Shown here: piece after piece, positions 7,687-15,660 of the stretch
Numbering within the stretch: the stretch's first letter is position 1
How the letters are laid out: the number at the start of each line of letters is the position of its first letter
DNA from: an uncultured Atopobium sp.
GTDB lineage: Bacteria > Actinomycetota > Coriobacteriia > Coriobacteriales > Atopobiaceae
Assembly (NCBI GenBank): GCA_938028565.1
Contig: CALIZS010000031.1
Span: forward strand, 1-28,662
Direction of reading: 5' to 3'
DNA length: 28,662 nt
The notes under the pieces: generated by a model
Seen by the model: the letters and a program-made list of their open reading frames with translations, nothing else
Told to the model about the DNA's origin: nothing
Database searches by the model: none
Position numbers and translations under genes: made by a program

Positions 7687-8664
7687 TTAAAACGCCACAA
7701 GAACGATCATCATAAGAATCTGAACAGTAAGCATGAAGATCGCAGGGATGACCTGCTTTTTAATGACTCCGTATTCGTCGTCCATCTCGAGAATTGCCAC
7801 CGGGACAATATTGAAGTTGGCAGCCATGGGCGTCATAAGAGTTCCGCAGAATCCGCAGGTCAAGGCAAGCGCCCCTACAACCGTTGGGTCAGCGCCCAGC
7901 GAGAGGACAAACGGAGCTCCAATACCTACTGTCAGCACGGTAATTGCCGCAAAGGCATTGCCCATAATGGCGGTAAAGAGCGCCATGCCAACGCAGTAGA
8001 CAATAATACCGACAACCAAATTTCCCTCTGGAATGACGACTCCCACGAAGTGAGAAATGACCTCCCCAACACCGGCTGCCGTAAAAGTGGCACCAAGAAT
8101 CGAGAGGAGCGTTGGCAGCATAACCAAAGGTCCGACAATATCCAACATGCGCCTTGAGTCGTCCAAGAAAAGCTTAGGTGTATTGACGCCGGGGCGCATC
8201 GCCAAAAGGATTCCACAGCCCACAAAAACACCTACGGTTAACCCAACCAGAGTTGAAATCTTTGGGAAGAAAAAGGCAAACAGAAGTGCAAAAACGCCGA
8301 TACTAAACGACGCGAGAAAAATCTTGTTTCCGACGCTCGTATATGCCAGAGACATTTCTTCCTCAGTCGGCTTTATTACATCTTCACCGCGTCCGACCTG
8401 CTTGAACACTGCCGGAAGCAGCATAACAATGAGACCAACGCCTGTCCACTCTGAAGGGATCCACTTGCCCACAATAAAAAGAAGACCGAGCATGGTCCAA
8501 AATACCCCGGTACCAATATGCTTTTTGTTAGTCTTGTCGCGAAAGTTTGAAACGCCCGCATAAATTGCGACAAGGCCAATCAACACAAACACAACTTCAA
8601 GCAATTTTGTTGAAAGCGTAATCTTGGGATCGGTAGAGGTATAAAACGCGATAACGGCATCCAT
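7687..8664 (-). CDS. DUF979 family membrane protein, probable 5-oxoproline transporter subunit
   Basis: A 325-residue polytopic membrane protein with about nine or ten hydrophobic segments spread along its length. The sequence has the character of DUF979, a family that occurs as a pair with DUF969 and is linked in family databases with 5-oxoproline uptake. Its ATG overlaps the stop of the DUF969 gene (TAATG), so the two are translationally coupled and probably form one transporter. The substrate is inferred from family knowledge and from pcp downstream; nothing in the sequence shows it directly. Confidence 0.85.
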   Translation of the reverse strand: MDAVIAFYTSTDPKITLSTKLLEVVFVLIGLVAIYAGVSNFRDKTNKKHIGTGVFWTMLGLLFIVGKWIPSEWTGVGLIVMLLPAVFKQVGRGEDVIKPTEEEMSLAYTSVGNKIFLASFSIGVFALLFAFFFPKISTLVGLTVGVFVGCGILLAMRPGVNTPKLFLDDSRRMLDIVGPLVMLPTLLSILGATFTAAGVGEVISHFVGVVIPEGNLVVGIIVYCVGMALFTAIMGNAFAAITVLTVGIGAPFVLSLGADPTVVGALALTCGFCGTLMTPMAANFNIVPVAILEMDDEYGVIKKQVIPAIFMLTVQILMMIVLVAF

Positions 8665-9443
8665 TACGCCTCGCCTCCTTCTACGGCAGCATGAGTATCG
8701 TCAGCGGCATCTTCAGCGACAAGAGCTGAGGTAACGGCCGTATTCCCTGCTTTTTCTGCAGCGGCTGCGAGGTCGCGCTTTTGGCAGCGACGGTCGAGGA
8801 AGATGTAGTATGCCGAGGTAAACGCTACAGCGATAAGAGCCACTGGAATTTCTATAGCCGCAAGATGCGCAAGCTCAACGGCATATCCCAGCTCCTTGAG
8901 TGTGTTCTGCACCAGCAGCATGCCTGATGAACCCACAAAAAGCACCTGACCAAAGAACCATGCCACATTTTCCATACCGGATGCCATGCCCTTGAGGTCA
9001 TCGCGATGCTTCGGTGTCATGAGCGTACCATCAGAATCATCCGCGGCCTCAGCCATCGGCATCACAACCGGCTTGATGAATCCGGCAACTCCGCCAAAGC
9101 CAACATTAAATGCGGCAAAAATGACACGGAAGACACCATAGGCCGCCATAATGATGCCGCCGTTTGCGCCTTTGACGCGCCTCATCAGCTCACGAGCCGC
9201 ATTGCGAAGGCCATTTCGTTCAAGCGTTCCCGTAAGAACAAAGACCACTACGCAAATCAGCATGGTTCTCGTTGAGACAAAGCTCTTACCAAGCGTCTGC
9301 AAAAACACAATCGGATCCATGCCGGCAATTACGGCTGTTGTTACTGCTGCTATAAGAATCGTGAGAATGGAGTCGAGCTTCAGTGTGAAGCCGACAATAA
9401 CCACAATAATTCCCAGCAGTTTGACCAACTCAGAAATATCCAT
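8664..9443 (-). CDS. DUF969 family membrane protein, probable 5-oxoproline transporter subunit
   Basis: A 259-residue membrane protein starting MDISELVKLLGIIVVIVGF, with several hydrophobic helices and a charged C-terminal tail of about 35 residues rich in Ala, Asp and Glu. The ATG at 9443 is chosen because AAGGAGGCGGT stands directly before it; a longer in-frame start at 9503 lacks this support. It is the first gene of the operon DUF969-DUF979-pcp, read away from pth, with about 130 bases between the two start codons that must hold both promoters. Confidence 0.86.
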   Translation of the reverse strand: MDISELVKLLGIIVVIVGFTLKLDSILTILIAAVTTAVIAGMDPIVFLQTLGKSFVSTRTMLICVVVFVLTGTLERNGLRNAARELMRRVKGANGGIIMAAYGVFRVIFAAFNVGFGGVAGFIKPVVMPMAEAADDSDGTLMTPKHRDDLKGMASGMENVAWFFGQVLFVGSSGMLLVQNTLKELGYAVELAHLAAIEIPVALIAVAFTSAYYIFLDRRCQKRDLAAAAEKAGNTAVTSALVAEDAADDTHAAVEGGEA

Positions 9444-9577
9444 ACCGCCTCCTTGATATGCGCCTTTCTTACCACAAGATGACACACAAAATCCCCGACA
9501 CAAAGGGAAAGTGCAGAAATTTAAGAAATATGTTACATTCCGTAAACAAAACTACTCATAGCATCCGGGAGAACTTG

Positions 9578-10246
9578 ATGGGCGCACAAAGGCAAACACA
9601 CCATGAACCTAAAAGATTTTCTACGCCTCAAGCGCCCCGTAAACTCCTTGAGTCTCCGACTCTTATCTGCGGCCTTGGTAATCCTGGCGAGAAGTACGCG
9701 CATACCAGACACAATATCGGCTTTGCGGTGATCGACGCACTTGCAAGTCGTTATGACGCGCGCTACTGGAAAAGTGAAGCGGGCTGTCTGGTTACCACTA
9801 TCATAGTCACGGATGCAGACGCGCAACGGCGAGAAGTGCTTCTCGTCAAACCGCAGGATTTTATGAACACCAGCGGAGGACCTCTCTCAAAACTTGCTCG
9901 AGCGAGGCACATCTCCCCTGCCGACATACTTGTCGTTCATGATGAAGTTGATCTTGCAGCCGGAAGCGTACGGACACGAGCCGGCGGCGGACTTAATGCC
10001 CACAACGGTCTGCGTTCCATCGCTGACAAATTGGGAACTCGTGATTTCATGCGTCTGCAATGCGGCATCGGACGCCCGCCTGGTCGAATGAAGGTAGCTG
10101 ACTACGTCTTGAAAGAGCTCAAAGGCGCCGCTCTTGAAGAGTTTTTTGTCACCGTTGAGGTGGCAGCCGGTGAGGTAGAAAAGCTTCTAAAAACAAGCAC
10201 TCAGGCCGCGGGAACAAACGGTATTAAGATAGAACAGTGTCTATAA
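9578..10246 (+). CDS. pth: Peptidyl-tRNA hydrolase
   Basis: Releases tRNA from stalled peptidyl-tRNAs; normally essential. It has 222 residues, of which the first ~28 are an extension ahead of the usual LICGLGNPG start. The ATG at 9578 follows GGGAG (9567-9571). Visible motifs are GLGNPG (32-37), catalytic His45 in TRHNIGF, DFMN (94-97), HDEVDL (121-126) and the GGGLNAHNGLRSI substrate loop (137-149). A second, diverged 3' half of pth (about 61 of 86 residues identical) lies 1.9 kb downstream beyond broken ABC-transporter genes, so the 3' half of this copy may have been brought in by an insertion. Confidence 0.95.
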   Translation: MGAQRQTHHEPKRFSTPQAPRKLLESPTLICGLGNPGEKYAHTRHNIGFAVIDALASRYDARYWKSEAGCLVTTIIVTDADAQRREVLLVKPQDFMNTSGGPLSKLARARHISPADILVVHDEVDLAAGSVRTRAGGGLNAHNGLRSIADKLGTRDFMRLQCGIGRPPGRMKVADYVLKELKGAALEEFFVTVEVAAGEVEKLLKTSTQAAGTNGIKIEQCL

Positions 10247-10284
10247 GTATTAGTTGAATCTCGTCAAGTTGGGAGTTGTTCGTC

Positions 10285-11220
10285 TTGGCTGAAACCATCA
10301 TTCTTAAAAACGTCGAGAAAAGCTATAAGGGCTCCCTGTCCTCCCTATTAATGAACTTGTGTTTGAACCAGGCGAAATCGTTGCTATTGTAGGAAAAAAT
10401 GGTTCAGGGAAATCAACTCTCATAAAAATCATATCGGGACTTTTACTGCAAGATTCAGGAAGTGTAGACGTATTAGGCGTTGCTAATAGCAGCAGACAAA
10501 TTCATCGCATTGTAAAGTTTGTGCTTGAGAGTGGTGGCGGCTATTACCAATACCTAAGCGTCAAGCAGAACATAGAATACTTTCTCACCTCAACCATCTC
10601 TCCTATCATGCATGCTCACACGAAATCTCAGGGCTTTTTGAGCTTTTTGAGCTGTTTGAGTTTAGCGAGTACCAAGACCATCTTGTCTCTGAACTTTCGC
10701 AGTGTAACCGCCAAAACTCTCTCTGATTGTTGCAACGCTCTATCATCCGCGCATACTGTGCTTGGACGAACCCACAAACGGACTTGATGCGCCTGGTAAA
10801 CAAAAACTTTCCCAAGTCGTATCAGCTGCTGCGAAAAAAGGGATGATAGTACTTCTCACCACACACGACGCTGAATATATTGAGCTCTGCGCAACAAGGG
10901 TCATTCAACTCAGTGCAGGAAAAATTGTACTTGACAGGAAGCTTGATACCATCACGCGGAGCCGCCTGAGAAGGAAATTCTTCATCATTGAGATCTCCAA
11001 TTCGGATTTAGCACGTGTTGAAGCTGCCCTCGCCGTCCGACAACTTTTAGAAAGCATGAGTATACATACTCATGAAAACACCACTATCATGTCTACCTCA
11101 CATGAGGAAGCAAAACAATTAACTTTTGAGACCGCTGACGTGCTGAGCCTCACTCATAAAGAGGCGCTCGCAAATGATCTAAAGAAGGTGTTTGATGAGC
11201 CTCAAAATCCTCGCTCATGA
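10285..11220 (+). pseudogene. ABC transporter ATPase, broken by several frameshifts
   Basis: Pieces of one ATP-binding subunit lie in three frames. A TTG start at 10285 (GGGAG upstream) gives LAETIILKNVEKSYKG; a shift between about 10327 and 10345 leads to FEPGEIVAIVGKNGSGKSTLIK (Walker A) and the Q-loop region SVKQNIEYF. A further shift near 10610 leads to ELSQCNRQ, where the ABC signature normally has Gly in place of this Cys. A final shift before 10762 gives Walker B LCLDEPTNGLDAPG and the switch His in LLTTHD. With at least three shifts and a damaged signature it cannot make a working ATPase. It sits between pth and a second pth fragment and is AT-richer than its neighbours. Confidence 0.88.
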
Positions 11221-11922
11221 ATTTCGCCGTCAATTTTTTGAACTCGGTCAGTACAAAATCAACCTTGTGTTTGCAAACCTCTCCTTATTGGTCATGATTA
11301 CGGGATATCTTGGCCTCTTTTCCAGTACTGCAGATGTATTTACTACCTTTACAAGTCTCTTTTGCTGGTATATGGCAACTCATGGCATTACGCATCCATC
11401 GTTCTTTCTCGAAGACGAGATACAAGATCGGACCATCGTATCAGTTGTCAGCAGCGACCAGGAGTTCTCTTTGTACTTGTGCAAAGGATGCTCATACAAA
11501 TGGTTCTTGACCTTGTAAAAGCTCTTCCTCTTTTTGCCTTTATCGCAATTTTTATGAATACTCAAATACCTGCAGCGATGCCAGTACTCTTTGTCATTGT
11601 GATGTTGGTTGTTATTGGGATATACGGTCTTGGCACCCTGATAGGCTCTTTTACATTAGTGTCACATAGAACCTCCAATATTGCGGCGCTTCTCTCGTAT
11701 TTCATATTTTTCTTCGCGGGCGTGCTTGAGACGCCAAGTATATTTCCTCTGTTTGCTGAGGCGTTCCCATTCATCTGGTTTAAGCACTATATAGCAACTG
11801 GAAGCTACATCTACCTGCTCATTATTTTGTTCCAAAGCCTCATGTACTGGGTACTCGGTAGTGTTGTCTTTCGATGCATCCTTAACCGTAGCCTTAAAAG
11901 GGGAAGTATATTCTATGTATAA
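11195..11922 (+). pseudogene. ABC-2-type permease, frameshifted
   Basis: The first part (MSLKILAHEFRRQFFELGQYKINLVF..., from ATG 11195) has hydrophobic segments and stops at 11518. The continuation (LFVLVQRMLIQMVLDLVKALPLFAFIAIF... to SLKRGSIFYV) lies in another frame and ends at 11922. The shift falls between about 11460 and 11510. The joined product would have about six membrane spans and no conserved catalytic motif, fitting the permease partner of the neighbouring broken ATPase. It overlaps the end of the ATPase remnant and the start of the next frame, as in a former operon. Confidence 0.8.
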
Positions 11923-12427
11923 CGAGATAAAACGATACTTCTTTTTTAAGTGCCACTATCTTGTTGATAGCATATGTGCGATCCTCTATCAGATGATTTT
12001 TGTACTTGGCGTGTGTATGCTACTTCTCCACCAACCAAATCTAAACCTTATGATGTTCTTTCTATTCTTTACTGCCACCAATACTATTCTTGCCGCTAAT
12101 AACGAATTGGAGTTTGAGATTAGAAGTGGACAAGTAGACAATCTGCGTCACAATGACCGTTCGATTCACGACGAGGTTGACCTCGCAGAGGGCCAACTCA
12201 ACTTCAAAGAAGGCGGCGGACTCAACTCGCATAACGGCTTGCGCTCCATCGCCGACAAGCTCCAGACCAGGGATTTTATGCGCCTGCAGTTTGGTATCGG
12301 TCGCCCTCCTGGAAAGATGCCGGTGGCAGACTATGTTCTGCGCGAGCTCAAGGGAAACAACCTGGAAGACTTTCTGGTCACCGCCCAGACAGCTGCCGAT
12401 CAGGTGGAGCAACTCCTCCGCAGCTAG
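11915..12427 (+). pseudogene. In-frame chimera: permease N-terminus joined to a peptidyl-tRNA hydrolase C-terminal half
   Basis: A 170-residue open frame from ATG 11915. About the first 80 residues (MYNEIKRYFFFKCHYLVDSI...) are membrane-like and resemble the start of a second ABC-2 permease. From about 12160 onward the sequence becomes Pth: HDEVDLAEG, GGGLNSHNGLRSIADKL, DFMRLQFGIGRPPG, VADYVLRELKG, ending QLLRS. The Pth part lacks the GLGNPG and catalytic-His half, so it has no hydrolase activity. It aligns with residues 121 onward of the intact pth at 9578-10246 at about 70% identity, too diverged for a recent tandem duplication. Whether the chimera is expressed is unknown. Confidence 0.88.
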
Positions 12428-12519
12428 CGGTCACCGCGCTCCGCCGCACTTCGCCCCGTGCCATCGCCCCGTGCCGTCACGTTGCGAGCCCGCCGAACTT
12501 CTCGCCCTCCGCAGCTAGC
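12416..12519 (+). repeat. 13-bp direct repeat CTCCGCAGCTAGC spanning the pth 3' end
   Basis: The word CTCCGCAGCTAGC, which includes the stop codon of the pth fragment, is at 12416-12428 and again at 12507-12519. The 78 bases between are GC-rich with a repeated GCCCCGTGCC. It could mark a small duplication or an attachment-like site at the end of pth. Confidence 0.6.
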
Positions 12520-12589
12520 AGGCAAAACATTCTACGAAATATTTATGCTCATTCATGAATTACTCATGTCTTGAATCATGCGCAAATAG

Positions 12590-12746
12590 TACAATAGATA
12601 TGTTGTTTGCGAATACGGGTTACCCAGACTCGTATGCGTGAGATGCATGTGTCACCTACTCCTGTCTTCTCGCTAAGAAGTCAGGATATAGTGCGGCGCG
12701 TCAACTCACTCGCAGTTTTGTTGTGTTAGGAGAGGAGTACCGCTGA
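12590..12746 (+). promoter_or_regulatory. Possible promoter -10 and structured leader upstream of nfnA
   Basis: TACAAT at 12590-12595 is a fair -10 box without a good -35. The ~145 bases that follow can form two hairpins: ATACGGGT/ACTCGTAT (12613-12635) and TCCTGTCTTC/GAAGTCAGGA (12660-12686, one mismatch). The gene's ribosome-binding site GGAGAGGAG is at the 3' end. It matches no riboswitch class that I recognise. Confidence 0.35.
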
Positions 12747-13589
12747 ATGTATAAGATCCTCGAAAAGACTCAGTTCTCCGAGAAGGTCTTCAAGTTCCGC
12801 ATCGAGGCACCACAGATGGCCAAGCATGCACATGCTGGTCAGTTCCTGATGGTCCGCGCAAATGAGTGTGGCGAGCGCGTTCCATTTACCTTTGCGGATT
12901 GGAATTCTGAGGAGGGTTGGGTCGAGTTTATCTTCATGGTAATCGGCAAGACCACTAGGATGCTTTCTACCTACGAGGTTGGTGATTTCCTGCAGGACGT
13001 CACTGGTCCTTTGGGTGAGCCTACCGAGATGGGCGAGGGCAAATGGGCAGTTATCGGCGGCGGCGTTGGCCTGGCTATCGCCTTCCCTGTTGCCCGTCAG
13101 CTTGTAGCAGCAGGCCGTGAGGTCCACGCAATCATGGGCGCTCGTACCAAAGAGCTGCTGCTGCTTGAGGATCAGTTCCGTTCCATTCTGGACGATGATC
13201 ACATCCACATCACCACAGATGACGGTTCTCTTGGCGAGAAGGGCGTTGTAACTGCACCTCTCGAGCGTCTTCTGCAGGACAAGCAGGTCGACCGCGTATT
13301 CTGCGTTGGCCCAGTTCCAATGATGAAGTTCTCCACTCTCACTGCCGAGAAGTACGACACACCTATCATCGCTTCCCTGAACCCAATCATGGTTGACGGC
13401 ACTGGTATGTGCGGTTGCTGCCGTGTTGAGGTTGGCGGCGAGACCAAGTTTGCTTGTGTTGACGGTCCTGACTTTGACGCAACCAAGGTTGACTGGAACG
13501 ACCTTCGCGCACGTCAGGCAGCCTACCTCACCGAGGAAGGCCAGTCCATCAAGGCTTACGAGGAGACGAGGTGCGCATGCCACAAGTAA
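12747..13589 (+). CDS. nfnA: Ferredoxin-NADP+ reductase subunit alpha (NfnA/PyrK-like FAD-[2Fe-2S] protein)
   Basis: A 280-residue flavoprotein of the PyrK/SfrA/NfnA group. It has an N-terminal FAD-binding barrel (VPFTFADW near 45-52), the NAD(P)-binding GGGVGLA (104-110), and a C-terminal Cys cluster MCGCCRV (Cys222, 224, 225) with FACVDGPDFDA (Cys237) that ligates a [2Fe-2S] centre. With the next gene it forms the two-subunit enzyme that exchanges electrons between NADH, NADPH and ferredoxin (electron-bifurcating transhydrogenase in anaerobes) or acts as a sulfide/glutamate-synthase-like reductase. The exact reaction cannot be read from sequence. The ATG follows GGAGAGGAG; the 3' end overlaps the next gene by 13 bases. 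Confidence 0.9.
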   Translation: MYKILEKTQFSEKVFKFRIEAPQMAKHAHAGQFLMVRANECGERVPFTFADWNSEEGWVEFIFMVIGKTTRMLSTYEVGDFLQDVTGPLGEPTEMGEGKWAVIGGGVGLAIAFPVARQLVAAGREVHAIMGARTKELLLLEDQFRSILDDDHIHITTDDGSLGEKGVVTAPLERLLQDKQVDRVFCVGPVPMMKFSTLTAEKYDTPIIASLNPIMVDGTGMCGCCRVEVGGETKFACVDGPDFDATKVDWNDLRARQAAYLTEEGQSIKAYEETRCACHK

Positions 13590-14974
13590 ACGGTCGCTAC
13601 ATTCCAAACGTCAAGGCACCTCGTACAGCTGACAACGAAGAGCCAGCTGCAGAGCGCGCACAAGACTTCCGCCCTGTCGACAAGGGTTTCACTAAAGAGA
13701 TGGCAATTGCAGAGGCAAACCGCTGCCTGGATTGTAAGAATCCACTGTGCGTTCAGGGTTGCCCTGTAAACATCAACATTCCTCGCTTTATCGAGGCAAT
13801 CCGTGCAGAGGAGTTTGGTCGCGGCCTTGATATCATCCGTGAGTCCTCCATGCTTCCTGCAGTTTGTGGCCGCGTTTGCCCACAGGAAAACCAGTGCGAG
13901 GGTGTCTGCATCATGGGTAAGCGCAGCGAGCCAGTTGCTATTGGTCAGCTTGAGCGCTTCCTTGGTGACCAGCCAGAGCTTGCTTCCAAGCCAGCGGTTG
14001 CTCCAAAGAATGGCAAGAAGGTTGCAGTTGTAGGCTCCGGTCCTTCCGGTATTGCTTGCGCTGGCGAGCTTGCTCGTAACGGCTTTGACGTTACCGTCTT
14101 TGAGGCATTCTTCACTGGTGGCGGTGTTCTGGTTTACGGTATTCCTGAGTTCCGTCTTCCAAAGGCTGTTGTTAAGCGTGAGATTGACGGCCTTCAGGAG
14201 CTGGGCGTTAAGTTTGAGTTCAACTCTGTTGTCGGTCGTATCACCGATGCGGACGAGCTCTTTGAGCAGGGCTTTGATGCAATCTATATTGCAACTGGCG
14301 CTGGCCTTCCAAAGCTTCTCAACATCCCTGGTGAGAACCTGCCTAACGTCTTCTTTGCAAACGAGTACCTCACCCGCGTTAACCTCATGAAGGCTAACAA
14401 CTTCCCTGAGTACGACACCCCAACCAAGCACGGCAAGAACGTTGTTGTCTTTGGTGGCGGCAACGTTGCTATGGATGCTGTCCGTACTGCTAAGCGTCTT
14501 GGCGCTGAGCGCGCAATCATTGCTTACCGTCGTACTGAGGACGAGATGCCTGCTCGTCGTGCTGAGCTGCACCACGCAAAGGCTGAGGGTGTTGAGGTTC
14601 TTCCTCTTGTCTCCCCTCTCGAGTTTGTCGCTGGCGAGGACGGCGCAGTCTGCGCAGTTCGCGTCCAGAAGATGGAGCTTGGCGAGCCTGACGCTGATGG
14701 ACGTCGTCGTCCAGTACCTATTGAGGGTGCTATCGAGGACATTCCTTGCGACGTTGCAATTTCTGCAATCGGCACTAACGCTAACCCATTCGCAAAGATG
14801 ATCGGCGACATCAAGCTCAACAAGTGGGGCTACATTGAGGCCGACGAAGAGGGCCGTACTTCCGATCCTCGCATCTGGGCTGGTGGCGACATCGTAACCG
14901 GTGCTGCAACCGTCATTCTTGCAATGGGCGCTGGTAAGGTAGCAGCTGCTTCCATCACCAAGCACCTCGGCTAG
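13577..14974 (+). CDS. nfnB: NADPH-dependent glutamate synthase beta-like subunit (NfnB-like)
   Basis: A 465-residue flavin/Fe-S oxidoreductase of the GltD/NfnB family. The N-terminal Cys groups C50-x2-C53-x4-C58-x3-C62 and C97-x3-C101-x5-C107-x3-C111 bind two [4Fe-4S] clusters. The FAD site is VGSGPSGIACAGEL, the NADPH site GGGNVAMDAVRTAKRLG, and the C-terminal FAD motif WAGGDIVTGAATVILAMGAG. No glutamate synthase large subunit is nearby, and the partner is the NfnA-like gene that overlaps it, so a transhydrogenase/ferredoxin role is preferred over glutamate synthesis. ATG 13577 is chosen over an in-frame GTG at 13571 because of its spacing from AGGAG and GAGG. A strong terminator follows at 15054. 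Confidence 0.9.
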   Translation: MPQVNGRYIPNVKAPRTADNEEPAAERAQDFRPVDKGFTKEMAIAEANRCLDCKNPLCVQGCPVNINIPRFIEAIRAEEFGRGLDIIRESSMLPAVCGRVCPQENQCEGVCIMGKRSEPVAIGQLERFLGDQPELASKPAVAPKNGKKVAVVGSGPSGIACAGELARNGFDVTVFEAFFTGGGVLVYGIPEFRLPKAVVKREIDGLQELGVKFEFNSVVGRITDADELFEQGFDAIYIATGAGLPKLLNIPGENLPNVFFANEYLTRVNLMKANNFPEYDTPTKHGKNVVVFGGGNVAMDAVRTAKRLGAERAIIAYRRTEDEMPARRAELHHAKAEGVEVLPLVSPLEFVAGEDGAVCAVRVQKMELGEPDADGRRRPVPIEGAIEDIPCDVAISAIGTNANPFAKMIGDIKLNKWGYIEADEEGRTSDPRIWAGGDIVTGAATVILAMGAGKVAAASITKHLG

Positions 14975-15053
14975 TCCGCCGGTTTCGTCTGGCGTAGCTT
15001 TGGCTCGCAGTTCAGTTACAGCTGACACAGCAAGCTAACATACAATCACAAAA

Positions 15054-15084
15054 GACCTGGTACCACACGGTGCCAGGTCTTTTT
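15054..15084 (+). terminator. Rho-independent terminator after nfnB
   Basis: GACCTGGTACC (15054-15064) pairs with GGTGCCAGGTC (15069-15079), followed by five T. An AAA run on the left could let it also work from the other strand. Confidence 0.9.
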
Positions 15085-15157
15085 CATGCCGAGAAATACC
15101 GCGGCCCAACACCCGAGCGCACGGGTTTCTCGCCAAGCGCTTTTCTCACCATCGCGC

Positions 15158-15275
15158 GCCTGAAAAGTGCAAAGAATCTGTAATTGCAGCACCGATTCTT
15201 AGCAGAAATCAGGCAAATCCACAGTTTCTTTTACATTTTTAGGCAAAATTTACAGATTCTTTGATGAAATCAGGC
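15158..15275 (-). repeat. Intergenic repeat cassette, type D (copy 4, complete)
   Basis: On the minus strand this reads GCCTGATTTCATCAAAGAATC... to ...TTTTCAGGC, with three ~30-bp sub-repeats and an inverted core, closely matching the copy at 6469-6586. It lies downstream of the transketolase operon in the operon's reading direction. Confidence 0.88.
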
Positions 15276-15310
15276 GCGTGAAAGATAGACTGCGTGGCCC
15301 TAAATTTTGA

Positions 15311-15431
15311 GCCTGAAAACTGCATCATGTCTGAGTAAATTTACTCAGACATGGCGAGAAAAACCGGCAAAACTACTCAGACATGGCGTGCTTTTCCGGC
15401 AAACGGCTCAGACATGGCGAGAAAATCAGGC
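15311..15431 (-). repeat. Intergenic repeat cassette, type C (copy 2)
   Basis: On the minus strand it begins GCCTGATTTTCTCGCC and ends GTTTTCAGGC. The CTCAGACATGG words start at 15344, 15375 and 15406, exactly 31 bp apart. The inner palindrome is extended here to 28 bp (15326-15353, CATG added on each side). C and D occur in the same order and spacing as at 158-443, so they form one composite element of about 280 bp. Confidence 0.87.
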
Positions 15432-15511
15432 GCACCCAAGCGTACACCTAGCATGTGCCAGATTCGCGGCAGTGTCTGGCAAGAAACCCATCCACTAGCA
15501 GCGCATCCACA

Positions 15512-15547
15512 CAAGAAACCCGGTATCCATACGAAATAGATACCGGG
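15512..15547 (-). terminator. Rho-independent terminator after the transketolase genes
   Basis: On the minus strand CCCGGTATC (15547-15539) pairs with GATACCGGG (15527-15519), followed by TTTCTTG. Its stem matches that of the terminator after prs, including the downstream TTTCTTGTG. Confidence 0.8.
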
Positions 15548-15634
15548 TCAAAATCGCTCTCAACCTGCGCCCGTGCGCGGCGCTGACCTGCGGCGTTGCC
15601 GTCGTTGCGCCCGCGCGCGTCGTTGACCTGCAGC
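15548..15634 (-). repeat. Tandem GCAGGTCA module before the transketolase terminator
   Basis: On the minus strand two units of the form GCYGCAGGTCA (15634-15624 and 15594-15584) precede AGCGATTTTGACCCGG and the terminator. They are homologous to the module at 6271-6351. Confidence 0.65.
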
Positions 15635-15660
15635 GTTGCTGTTGCAGCTCTCGCACGTGG

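Noticed and set aside
9443..9578. Longer starts for DUF969 (9503) and pth (9458)
   Set aside because: Both would overlap each other's upstream region and the shared promoter gap. The chosen starts have clear ribosome-binding sites.
10285..11922. Programmed frameshifting in the ABC-transporter genes
   Set aside because: At least four separate shifts, a damaged ABC signature and no slippery-site arrangement point to decay. Sequencing error is unlikely for so many in one stretch next to clean genes.
12726..13607. 293-codon open frame on the minus strand
   Set aside because: It lies opposite nfnA and has no domain or ribosome-binding site.
13556..15028. 490-codon open frame on the minus strand
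   Set aside because: It lies opposite nfnB, which has complete Fe-S, FAD and NADPH motifs. The minus-strand product has no recognisable domain and is a by-product of codon bias.
15311..15431. CRISPR array suggested by 31-bp periodic repeats
   Set aside because: Only three units, the intervening bases are themselves similar, the last unit is inverted, and no cas gene is nearby. The same cassette is found again at 158-277.
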